DNA from: Nocardioides caeni
Lineage (GTDB): Bacteria > Actinomycetota > Actinomycetes > Propionibacteriales > Nocardioidaceae
Assembly (NCBI RefSeq): GCF_004912195.1
Contig: NZ_STGW01000001.1
Span: forward strand, 241,073 to 305,072
Length of the DNA stretch: 64,000 bases
Direction: 5' to 3'
The notes beneath the pieces were generated by a model that had not been told where the DNA came from, did not search any database, and was given only the letters and a program-made list of their open reading frames with translations. Each line of letters begins with the position of its first letter. Within the stretch, counting starts at the first letter, position 1. Both the position numbers and the translations under genes were made by a program. Positions 29,979 through 37,479 of this stretch are shown here, piece by piece.

Positions 29979-30953
29979 TCAGGCCTCCGCCTTCGTGGCC
30001 AGCGTGAGCGCGAAGTCACCTGCCTCGTCGGTCCAGCGCGAGGCGACGGTGAGCCCCGCGTGCGCGAGCTCGCGGTCGAGCAGCTCAGGCCGGAACTTCG
30101 TCGAGATCTCCACCCGGATCTCCTCGCCCATCGCGAGATCGATCGCCAGGCCGGCGCCGGGGATCGCGACCCGTTGGGGCACCTCGGCACGCAGGCGGAG
30201 GTCCATGCGCTCGAGGGTGGCGTCCCAGAAGGGGACGTAGGCGAAGGAGTCGAGGTCGAAGTCGGCGTCGAGCTCGCGGTTGAGCACCCGCAGGCTGTTG
30301 CGGACGAAGTCGGCGGTGACGCCTCCCGGGTCGTTGTAGGCCGCGATCAGGCGGTCGGCGCTCTTGACGAGGTCGGTGCCGAGCAGCAGGGAGTCGCCGG
30401 GCTCCAGCTGGTCGGCCAGGGCGCCGAGGAAGGCGGAGCGCTCCTCGACGTAGAGGTTGCCGATGGTGCCGCCGAGGAACGCCACCATCCGCCGACCGCC
30501 GCGGGGGAGGTGGGCCAGGTGCAGGGTGAAGTCACCGACGATCGCCTCGACCGCGACGCCCGGATGGCGCCCGGCGATGGCGGCCGCCGCCTCGCGCAGG
30601 GTCGACTCGGAGACGTCGACCGGGCTGAAGCGCTCCAGCTGGCCGGTCGCGTCGAAGGCATCGAGCAGCATCCGGGTCTTCTCGCTGGTGCCGCTGCCGA
30701 GCTCGATGAGGGTCGAGGCCCCGCTGACCGCGGCGATCTCGGCGGCGTGGTCACGGAGGATCTCGTGCTCGCGTGCGAACGGGTAGTACTCGGCCAGGCG
30801 CGTGATCTGCTCGAACAGGGCCGACCCGCGGTCGTCGTACAACCACTTGGGCGGCAGCGAGCGCGGCACGGCGCCCAGGCCGCGGCGGACGTCGTCGGCC
30901 AGCGTGCTGGCCGCTCGCTCGGCATCGTGGACGACGGAGATGCGCACGCTCAT
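29979..30953 (-). CDS. egtD: L-histidine N-alpha-methyltransferase EgtD
   Basis: A 324-residue SAM-dependent methyltransferase that converts histidine to hercynine, the first step of ergothioneine synthesis. Motifs: PPKWLYDDRGSALFEQIT (34-51), YYPFAREHEIL, the SAM-binding ELGSGTSEKTRMLLDAF (about 84-100), FLGGTIGN and the later YNDPGGVTADFVRN. These match EgtD rather than general methyltransferases. Start overlaps the EgtB stop (ATGA). Confidence 0.95.
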   Translation of the reverse strand: MSVRISVVHDAERAASTLADDVRRGLGAVPRSLPPKWLYDDRGSALFEQITRLAEYYPFAREHEILRDHAAEIAAVSGASTLIELGSGTSEKTRMLLDAFDATGQLERFSPVDVSESTLREAAAAIAGRHPGVAVEAIVGDFTLHLAHLPRGGRRMVAFLGGTIGNLYVEERSAFLGALADQLEPGDSLLLGTDLVKSADRLIAAYNDPGGVTADFVRNSLRVLNRELDADFDLDSFAYVPFWDATLERMDLRLRAEVPQRVAIPGAGLAIDLAMGEEIRVEISTKFRPELLDRELAHAGLTVASRWTDEAGDFALTLATKAEA

Positions 30954-32275
30954 CGGCCGACCTCCGACGGGGCGCCACCGTCGGCGAGACGGACCCCGGA
31001 GAGCGCCCACCGGGCGCCGGGCGGGAAGAAGTTGCGGTAGGTCAGCCGGGCGTGGCCCGGCGAGGTGAGCGCGCACCCGCCGCGCAGCACCATCTGCCCG
31101 GACATGAACTTGCCGTTGTATTCGCCGATCGCACCCTCGGGCGGGTGGAAGCCCGGATAGCCCAGGTAGGCCGACGAGGTCCACTGCCAGCAGTCGCCGA
31201 AGGCCTGGCGCACCCGGGGTGCGTCCGCCTCCGCGCCGAGGTCGGCGCTCGGGTGCCAGGACGCGGAGCGATCCAGGGAGCCGGCAGGGTCGTCGGCCGC
31301 GTGGAGCGCCACGGCGTGCTCCCACTCGGCCTCGGTCGGCAGTCGCTTGCCTGCCCACGTGGCGAAGGCGTCGGCCTCGTAGTGGCTGACGTGGCAGGCG
31401 GGGAGCGCGGGATCGACCGGCCAGGTGCCGTGGAGGGTGTGCTCGAACCACACCCCGTCGACCTCGGTCCAGTAGAACGGCGCCCGCCAGCCCTCGGACT
31501 GGACCCTGGCCCAGCCGTCGGAGAGCCACAGGTCGTGGCGCTCGTAGCCGCCGTCGGCCATGAACTCCAGCCACTCGCCGTTGGTGACCAACCGGTCGGC
31601 CAGGCGGTAGGGCTCCAGGAACGCACGGTGGCGCGGCAGCTCGTTGTCGAACGCGAAGCCGGCGCCGTCGTGACCGATCTCGACGAGCCCGCCCTCCACG
31701 TCGACCCACCCGATCGCACCGGGCGCGGTGCTGGCGGCGGGGCGCCCGCCATAGACCGGTTGCAGCGGATTGCGCGAGAGCACGTGCTTGATGTCCATCA
31801 GGAGCAGCTCCTGGTGCTGCTGCTCGTGGTGGAAGCCCAGCTCGATGGTCGGGGCGAGCTTGTCGACCGTGCCGTCGTCGAGGCGGTCCAGCAGCGCTCG
31901 CATGCGTTCGTCCACGTTGGCGCGGTAGGCGCCGACCTCGTGGGCTCCCGGCCGCGAGACCAGGCCCCGCTCCGCGCGGGCGTAACGCGGCCCGACGCCC
32001 TCGTAGTAGCTGTTGAAGAGGAACCAGTAGGTGTCCTGGAAAGGGGCGAAGCCGGCCTCGTGGGGCTGGAGCAGGAAGGTCTCGAAGAACCACGTCACGT
32101 GGGCGCGATGCCACTTGGTGGGGGAGACGTCCGGCATCGACTGGACGGTCTGGTCCTCCGGGGACAGCGGCGCGGCCAGCCGCTCGGTGTGATCCCGGAC
32201 CTCGACGTAGTGGGCGGCGAGCGACTCCGCGGTCCACTCGCGGGTCGGGCTGGTCATGGTGCTGCGGTCGCTCAT
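30950..32275 (-). CDS. egtB: Hercynine oxygenase (sulfoxide synthase) EgtB
   Basis: A 441-residue enzyme: an N-terminal DinB-like domain and a C-terminal formylglycine-generating-enzyme-like domain. The non-heme iron ligands are in TKWHRAHVTWFFETF (about 53-67) and FHHEQQHQELL (148-158). The C-terminal half has HRAFLEPYRLADRLVTNGEW, CWQWTSSAYLGYPGF and VLRGGCALT. It couples hercynine and a thiol with O2 to the sulfoxide. The thiol partner (gamma-Glu-Cys or Cys) is not decided here; egtA, egtC and egtE are not in the window. AAAGG precedes the chosen ATG; the frame is open further upstream. Confidence 0.93.
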   Translation of the reverse strand: MSDRSTMTSPTREWTAESLAAHYVEVRDHTERLAAPLSPEDQTVQSMPDVSPTKWHRAHVTWFFETFLLQPHEAGFAPFQDTYWFLFNSYYEGVGPRYARAERGLVSRPGAHEVGAYRANVDERMRALLDRLDDGTVDKLAPTIELGFHHEQQHQELLLMDIKHVLSRNPLQPVYGGRPAASTAPGAIGWVDVEGGLVEIGHDGAGFAFDNELPRHRAFLEPYRLADRLVTNGEWLEFMADGGYERHDLWLSDGWARVQSEGWRAPFYWTEVDGVWFEHTLHGTWPVDPALPACHVSHYEADAFATWAGKRLPTEAEWEHAVALHAADDPAGSLDRSASWHPSADLGAEADAPRVRQAFGDCWQWTSSAYLGYPGFHPPEGAIGEYNGKFMSGQMVLRGGCALTSPGHARLTYRNFFPPGARWALSGVRLADGGAPSEVGR

Positions 32276-32497
32276 CACGGACCTTTCGTCGAGGTCGGAC
32301 GGTCGTACGTCGGCGGGCGATCTCGATCGTAGGTACCCCCACCGACAAGGCATACGGAGCGGGCCAGGAAAAAGATCGGGGAAATCGTCTCGAGAAATCT
32401 GCAAGGTCCGGGAGGCGGGCCGCTCCTACCTGCACAAGCCCACGGAAACACCCAGTCAGGGAGCCGGGGCCAGGACCACCACACCAAGGAGAAAGCA

Positions 32498-33145
32498 ATG
32501 AACGCCATCACCCGCACCGCCGTCCGCATGATCATCGCCACCCCCCTCGCCATCGGCGCGATCGGCGTCGGCGCCGGCGTCGCCCAGGCCGAGTCGATCA
32601 CCCCCGGCCCCGGTCTGGTCATCGTGAACCCGACGCCGGACCCGGAGCCGCAGCCGAACCCGCTGCCGCAGGGCCCGGGCGAGATCAAGGACAACGGTCC
32701 CGTCGACCCCGAGCCGCACCCGAACCCGAACCCCCAGCCCGAGGGCCCCGGCGACATCAAGGACCACGACCCGGTCGACCCCGAGCCGCACCCCAACCCG
32801 CAGCCCGACGGCCCCGACGAGATCACCGACGGTGACGGCGGCGAGGAGCCCCGCCCCGACGACTTCACCGACGGTGACGGCGGCCAGCCCGAGGAGACGC
32901 CGGAGGAGACCCCCGAGGACACGCCGGCCGACGAGCAGGTCGCCAACGGCGGCGGCCTCGAGCCGACCGACGAGGCAGGCGGCTCCGGTGAGGTCGAGGC
33001 CGTCTCCTACGAGGTCCCGAACCGCATCGACGCCGGCGCCGGTGCCGAGGACGGCTCCATGGAGCTGGCCTGGCTGCTGGCCGGTGGCGGCATCGTCACC
33101 GCCGCGGGCGCCTTCGCCGCCCGGCGGCGACTGGTCCGGCGCTGA
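32498..33145 (+). CDS. Secreted proline-rich repeat protein with C-terminal membrane anchor
   Basis: A 215-residue protein with AAGGAG 7 nt before the ATG. A Sec signal peptide (residues 1-31, ending GAGVAQAES) is followed by repeats of about 22-24 residues alternating DPEPHPNPNPQPEGPG and EIKDNGPV/DIKDHDPV, then an acidic, Thr/Glu-rich linker. The C-terminus has a hydrophobic helix (WLLAGGGIVTAAGAFAA) and RRRLVRR, a sorting-signal-like end but without an LPxTG or LAxTG motif. Probably a surface stalk anchored in the membrane. A perfect 20-bp terminator follows. Confidence 0.75.
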   Translation: MNAITRTAVRMIIATPLAIGAIGVGAGVAQAESITPGPGLVIVNPTPDPEPQPNPLPQGPGEIKDNGPVDPEPHPNPNPQPEGPGDIKDHDPVDPEPHPNPQPDGPDEITDGDGGEEPRPDDFTDGDGGQPEETPEETPEDTPADEQVANGGGLEPTDEAGGSGEVEAVSYEVPNRIDAGAGAEDGSMELAWLLAGGGIVTAAGAFAARRRLVRR

Positions 33146-33160
33146 TCGCCGGACACCCCC

Positions 33161-33213
33161 GGACCCCGGTCCGTCGCGTCAGTGGGGACGCGACGGACCG
33201 GGGTCCTCTTTGC
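33161..33213 (+). terminator. Strong intrinsic terminator after the surface protein
   Basis: A perfect 20-bp stem (33161-33180 with 33187-33206, loop AGTGGG) followed by TCTTTGCG. One of the most stable hairpins of the window. Confidence 0.85.
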
Positions 33214-33258
33214 GTGCCCGGCGCGGATCGTCGCGGCGCCGACGGGTACCGGGGTGGG

Positions 33259-33780
33259 ATGAGCGAGGACACGATGGACGACGAGGCACTGCACGGGTAT
33301 CTCCAGCACCACTGGGCGGGCGCCGGGGCCGGCACGTCCCTCTTCCGCCGTGTGGCAGGGAGCCATCGCGACCCCGAGACCGCCGCCACCCTGGCCCGTC
33401 TTGCCGATGAGGTCAGCGAGGACCGCGAGTCGCTGGCGAGCATCATGAAGGCGGTCGGCGCGCGACCCAGCCGGATCGGCACGGTCGCCGCGAGGGTCGG
33501 CGCCGAGCTGGGGCGGCTGAAGCCCAACGGACGGATCCTGACCCGCCCGCCACTCACCGACGTCATCGAGCTCGAGGCCTTGTTTCTCGCGGTCACCGGC
33601 AAGCTGGCCGGCTTCGAGCTGCTGCGCTCGGTCGCGGACACCGACCACCGTCTGGACGTGGGCCTGCTGGATCGCCTCATCGCCCGCACCGAGCGACACC
33701 GGACCGAGCTGGCGCGACTGCGGCTGATCGTCGGTCACACGAGGCTGACCGGCAGTCCCGCCGGACGGCAGACGAGCTGA
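33259..33780 (+). CDS. Four-helix-bundle hypothetical protein
   Basis: A 173-residue protein starting MSEDTMDDEALHGYLQHHWA, GGGGTGGG upstream. Recognisable: HHWAGAGAGTSLFRRVAGSH, LARLADEVSEDRESL, GRLKPNGRILTRPPLTDVIE and LELLR-like helices. It resembles a ferritin-like family of actinobacterial hypothetical proteins (about 170 aa with an NGRL..RxPL core). Glu/His residues at helix ends could bind metal, but no complete diiron set is evident. Stops 1 nt from the convergent flavodoxin gene. Confidence 0.65.
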   Translation: MSEDTMDDEALHGYLQHHWAGAGAGTSLFRRVAGSHRDPETAATLARLADEVSEDRESLASIMKAVGARPSRIGTVAARVGAELGRLKPNGRILTRPPLTDVIELEALFLAVTGKLAGFELLRSVADTDHRLDVGLLDRLIARTERHRTELARLRLIVGHTRLTGSPAGRQTS

Positions 33781-33781
33781 C

Positions 33782-34414
33782 TCAGTCCGCGTCGGCCTGC
33801 CCGACGTCGCCGCTCGGATAGGGGTGGGCCCGCAGCAGACGGGCGAGGTGCGCGGTCGTGCGGGCGGCGGTTCTCGTGGCGTCGTGGGTCTTCTCCGCGC
33901 CCCCGTCGAGGTCTTGGTAGTCGACGCCCTGCATCGCCTCGCCGACCCAGTACGTCGATCCGTTGGCCGCGATCGTGAAGCCGACGTCCGACAGGGCCTG
34001 GGCGCACTCGGCGACCACGTGGTGGGCACCGTCCTCGTTGCCGACGACGGCGATGGCGGCGACCTTGCCCCAGGTCAGCATCCGGCCGCGGTCGTCGGTC
34101 TCGGCCAGCTCGGCGTCGAGCCGCTCGAGCACCATCTTGCAGACCGAGCTCGGCTGGCCCATCCAGATCGGCGTCGCGATGACGAGGATCTCGGACTCGA
34201 GCATCTCGCGCCGGATCGCGGGCCAGGCGTCACCGTCGCCCTCGTCGACCGAGACCCCGAAGGCCACGTCGTGGTCGACGACTCGCACCACGGTGCCGTC
34301 GACGTCGTGCTCCCCGAGTGCGTCGAGGAACTCCCGGCCCAGCTGCTCCGAGCTGGACGGTGACGGCGAGGGCCGCAGGCTGCAGCTCAGGACGAGGGCA
34401 CGCAGGCGCGTCAT
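33782..34414 (-). CDS. Flavodoxin-like NAD(P)H-dependent FMN reductase family protein
   Basis: A 210-residue protein. LRALVLSCSLRPSPSPSSSE (4-23) forms the FMN-phosphate loop, ILVIATPIWMGQPSSVCKMV (about 76-95) is the family's flavin-binding P-I-W-M-G segment, and LTWGKVAAIAVVGNEDGAHH (about 114-133) the third flavin contact. It reduces flavins or quinones in the cytoplasm. The C-terminal tail is longer than usual. No partner gene; convergent with the previous gene. Confidence 0.82.
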   Translation of the reverse strand: MTRLRALVLSCSLRPSPSPSSSEQLGREFLDALGEHDVDGTVVRVVDHDVAFGVSVDEGDGDAWPAIRREMLESEILVIATPIWMGQPSSVCKMVLERLDAELAETDDRGRMLTWGKVAAIAVVGNEDGAHHVVAECAQALSDVGFTIAANGSTYWVGEAMQGVDYQDLDGGAEKTHDATRTAARTTAHLARLLRAHPYPSGDVGQADAD

Positions 34415-34522
34415 CGCGCCACCTCCGTGCTGTCGTGGACAGCCGGGGCAGGACAGGTCGTCGCAGAGGCCATGCCCCTGCGTTACCCGGTCGTCACCGA
34501 GACAGCCAGGCAGCTGGGAGGC

Positions 34523-35563
34523 TCAGGTGCCGGCACCGACCCGCACGACGGTGCGACCGATCGCCCGTCGCTCCTGGTGGGCCACCAGTGCCTCGGCGGC
34601 ACCGTCGAGGTCCACCACCGATCCGACGTACGGCGTGATCCGGCCGGAGGAGAGCAGGTCGAGGAGGCCTGCGTGCACCTGGTCGCCCTCGGCGCGGGTG
34701 AAGGGGTTGAAGCCGAAGCGACGCAGGCCGGGGTCGACGACGTCGACGAACGCGCCGAGGACCCCGACGATCGAGAAGTTGCCGATCGAGGCCAGACGCA
34801 GGGGCCGGCCGGTCATGCCGTTCTGGTCGTCGTCGGTGAAGCCGACGGGGACGTAGCGGCCCTCGCGGGCCACGCACTGCCACGACTTCCCGACGAACTC
34901 CCCGCCGGCGAGGTCGCAGACGACCTGGGCCCCGACGTCGTCGGTGGCGCCGAGGACCGCCTCGACGAAGTCCTCCCGGGTGTGGTCGACGACGAGCTCG
35001 GCACCCAGCGCGCGGGCGACCTCGGCCTTCTCCGGGGAGCTGACGGTCGCGATGACCCGGGCGCCGAGGGCGACGCCGAGCTGGATGGCGGCCGTGCCCA
35101 GGCCGCTCGCACCTGCGTGGACGAGCAGGGTCTCACCGGATGTGAGCCGGGCGCGGGTGGCCAGCGCGAGCCAGGTGGTGTGGAAGGGGAGCAGGAACGC
35201 CGCGGCGGCGACGTCGTCGAGGGTCGGCGGCGCCTCGAACACCCCCGCGAGGGGAGCCGTCGTGACCTCGGCCAGCCCTCCGAACGCGTCCTTCGACACG
35301 GCCACCACGCGTCGGCCGACCCAGGCCTCCGCGCCCGACCCGGCGGCGGTCACGGTCCCGCAGACCTCCATGCCGAGGGTGAACGGCGGGTTCTGCGGGA
35401 CGGAGACGAGGCCGCCGCGGCAGCGCAGGATGTCGTTGAAGTTCAACGCGCCGGTGGCGACCCGGATCTGTACCTCGCCGTCCCCGGGCTGCGGTACGTC
35501 GACCTCGCGCACGGCCAGGACCTCTGCCGGCTCGCCGTGGCCGGTCACCTGCAGTGCGCGCAT
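34523..35563 (-). CDS. NADPH:quinone oxidoreductase family protein (zinc-less MDR)
   Basis: A 346-residue medium-chain reductase starting MRALQVTGHGEP with GGAGG 5 nt upstream. GALNFNDILRCRGG (38-51) is the quinone-reductase signature, then GMEVCGTVTAAG and the NADP motif LVHAGASGLGTAAIQLG (about 146-162). It lacks the zinc-binding cysteines of alcohol dehydrogenases. Divergent from a TetR gene that probably controls it; 45 nt separate the two starts, with a palindrome in between. Confidence 0.87.
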   Translation of the reverse strand: MRALQVTGHGEPAEVLAVREVDVPQPGDGEVQIRVATGALNFNDILRCRGGLVSVPQNPPFTLGMEVCGTVTAAGSGAEAWVGRRVVAVSKDAFGGLAEVTTAPLAGVFEAPPTLDDVAAAAFLLPFHTTWLALATRARLTSGETLLVHAGASGLGTAAIQLGVALGARVIATVSSPEKAEVARALGAELVVDHTREDFVEAVLGATDDVGAQVVCDLAGGEFVGKSWQCVAREGRYVPVGFTDDDQNGMTGRPLRLASIGNFSIVGVLGAFVDVVDPGLRRFGFNPFTRAEGDQVHAGLLDLLSSGRITPYVGSVVDLDGAAEALVAHQERRAIGRTVVRVGAGT

Positions 35564-35594
35564 CGGTCCTCCGGAGCGACAGTGGACAGAAAAG

Positions 35595-35609
35595 TGAGAC
35601 TTAGTATCA
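35595..35609. promoter_or_regulatory. TetR operator in the oxidoreductase/TetR divergent promoter
   Basis: TGAGACTTAGTATCA is an interrupted palindrome (TGAnACTnAGTnTCA) ending on the first base of the proposed TetR start codon. The neighbourhood is AT-rich. It fits an autoregulated TetR site controlling both directions. Confidence 0.5.
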
Positions 35610-36238
35610 TGTTGTCCGTGATCGCTGTCCACCCTCCGGTCGGTCGCCGTGAGCGCAACCGGCAGGAGACGAGGCAGCGGATCGCCGACGCGGCGGCGCG
35701 ACTCGCTGTCGACGGTGGGCATGTGGGGATCACCGTCGACGACATCGTCGCCGCCGCGGGCGTCGGCCGGGCCACCTTCTTCCGGCACTTCGAGAGCAAG
35801 GAGCTGGCGGTGGCGACCGGCCTCTCCGGGGCCGGCGCCTTCGTCATGGTCGACCTGATCCGCCAGGCCGACGACGCACTCGACGCGGTCGGTGCCATCC
35901 GCTGGGCCTACGCCCAGCTCGGGGTCGACTTCGAGGCACTGCGGTCGATGTTCGCCGAGCAGGCGCTGCTGTGCCGCTGGTCGCCGGCGATGGTCGCGTG
36001 GACGCTGCACCTCTATGTCGACTGGGAGATCGGCATCGGAGAGGCCGTCGCCTCACGCCTCCCCGGTCTCCGGCCCGGCGACCCGCGCCCGCGCATGATC
36101 GGCGCGATGACGATGGCAGCCGCCCGGCTCGCGGTCGACGAGTGGGTCGCGGGGGACTGCACCGGCGACCTGCCCGCGCTCATGCAGCGCTATCTCGGGG
36201 TCATCGAGGTGCCTGCGCACCTGCCCACCCACACCTGA
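35609..36238 (+). CDS. TetR family regulator
   Basis: A 209-residue repressor. The helix-turn-helix is ITVDDIVAAAGVGRATFFRHF (around residues 40-60) with the usual FFRHFESKEL end. The ligand-binding half is helical and unremarkable. ATG at 35609 is used; GTG at 35618 is equally possible, and the ATG overlaps the operator, so a leaderless transcript is likely. Divergent from the quinone reductase gene and followed after 17 nt by a sulfotransferase gene, which may be in the same operon. Confidence 0.85.
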   Translation: MLSVIAVHPPVGRRERNRQETRQRIADAAARLAVDGGHVGITVDDIVAAAGVGRATFFRHFESKELAVATGLSGAGAFVMVDLIRQADDALDAVGAIRWAYAQLGVDFEALRSMFAEQALLCRWSPAMVAWTLHLYVDWEIGIGEAVASRLPGLRPGDPRPRMIGAMTMAAARLAVDEWVAGDCTGDLPALMQRYLGVIEVPAHLPTHT

Positions 36239-36255
36239 GCAGGAGTACGACGACC

Positions 36256-37446
36256 GTGACCCTCACTGCGGAGAGCACCACCCAACGCCGCGACCGGCTG
36301 GTCGCGGCAGCGATCGACGCCGCCGGCTGCGACGACTTCGGTCCCGACACCTGGCAGGAGGGCCTGGAGCGCTACCTGGACGCGCTGGCCGCGACCGCGC
36401 AGCTGACCGAGCTCGGCGTCGGCGTCGCCGAGGACGGCATCGTGGGCGATCTCGCCACCCGTCTGCGGCTGCAGCAGTGGCGGATCGAGCACCCGACCGT
36501 CGCGGAGCAGGAGATCCGGCAGCCGGTCATCATCGTGGGCCAGCCCCGCACCGGCACGACGATCCTGCTCGACCTCCTCGCCCAGGACCCTGCCCACCGC
36601 GCCCCGCTGAGCTGGGAGGTCGAGCGACCGGTGCCGGCGCCGCGCACCTCGACCTACCGCACGGATCCGCGGATCGCGCAGTGCCAGGCACAGTTCGACC
36701 TCGTCGACTCCTTCATCCCCGGCTTCGCCGCCTTCCACGAGCTCGGCGCCGAGCTCGCCCAGGAGGACGTGCGGATCTTCACCGGCGACTTCAAGTCGAT
36801 GCAGCACGCCCTGCAGTTCGAGGTGCCGGACTACAACCGCTGGGTCCTGCACGAGGCGGCCCTGGGGGAGGCCTACGGCTATCACCACCGTTTCCTGCAG
36901 CACCTGCAGTCCGAGCACCATGCGGAGCGCTGGCTCCTGAAGTCCCCGGCGCACCTGTGGTCGCTGCCGCAGCTGATGGCGCAGTATCCCGACGCGATCG
37001 TGATCCAGAACCACCGCGATCCCCTCAAGGTGATTGCCTCGATCAGCGCCCTGGGTGCGAGCCTGCGCGAGATGACCACCGACCACTTCGAGGTCACCCG
37101 CCTCGCCGCGCAGTACGGCGAGGACATCTGCGTCGGCCTCGACCGCGCACTCCAGGCCCGGCGCGACGGCGTCTTCGCCGACGGCCAGGTCATCGACATC
37201 CGCTATCAGGACATCCGCCACGACCTCGTCACCGCGGTGGGCCGCATCTATGACCGACTCGGTTGGGAGCTGACTGCGGAGACCGAGGCGCGGATGCGGG
37301 CCTTCCTCGCCGCACATCCCGGCGACCAGGACGGCAGTCTCAAGCGCTATCGGTTCGCCGAGACCGGCCTCGACGAGGCGGCGCTGCGTGAGCGGGTCCG
37401 CGACTACCAGGACCACTTCGACGTGGAGTCCGAGCGACTCGACTGA
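36256..37446 (+). CDS. Sulfotransferase family protein
   Basis: A 396-residue protein starting at GTG (TLTAESTTQRRDRL) with AGGAG 11 nt upstream. The PAPS 5'-phosphosulfate loop is IIVGQPRTGTTILLDLLAQ (92-110), and the 3'-phosphate segment is IVIQNHRDPLKVIASI. The actinobacterial sulfotransferase family it belongs to is often next to lipid- or steroid-modifying genes. Acceptor unknown. Shares a transcript with the TetR gene, by spacing. Confidence 0.87.
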   Translation: MTLTAESTTQRRDRLVAAAIDAAGCDDFGPDTWQEGLERYLDALAATAQLTELGVGVAEDGIVGDLATRLRLQQWRIEHPTVAEQEIRQPVIIVGQPRTGTTILLDLLAQDPAHRAPLSWEVERPVPAPRTSTYRTDPRIAQCQAQFDLVDSFIPGFAAFHELGAELAQEDVRIFTGDFKSMQHALQFEVPDYNRWVLHEAALGEAYGYHHRFLQHLQSEHHAERWLLKSPAHLWSLPQLMAQYPDAIVIQNHRDPLKVIASISALGASLREMTTDHFEVTRLAAQYGEDICVGLDRALQARRDGVFADGQVIDIRYQDIRHDLVTAVGRIYDRLGWELTAETEARMRAFLAAHPGDQDGSLKRYRFAETGLDEAALRERVRDYQDHFDVESERLD

Positions 37447-37479
37447 CACCAGCGCGGTTCGGTTCCGTCTGCTGGAAGA

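Noticed and set aside
29979..32498. Single 839-codon frame covering egtD and extending over egtB
   Set aside because: The egtD frame stays open upstream by chance, but egtB is a complete family member in another frame and egtD has a proper start at 30953 overlapping the egtB stop.
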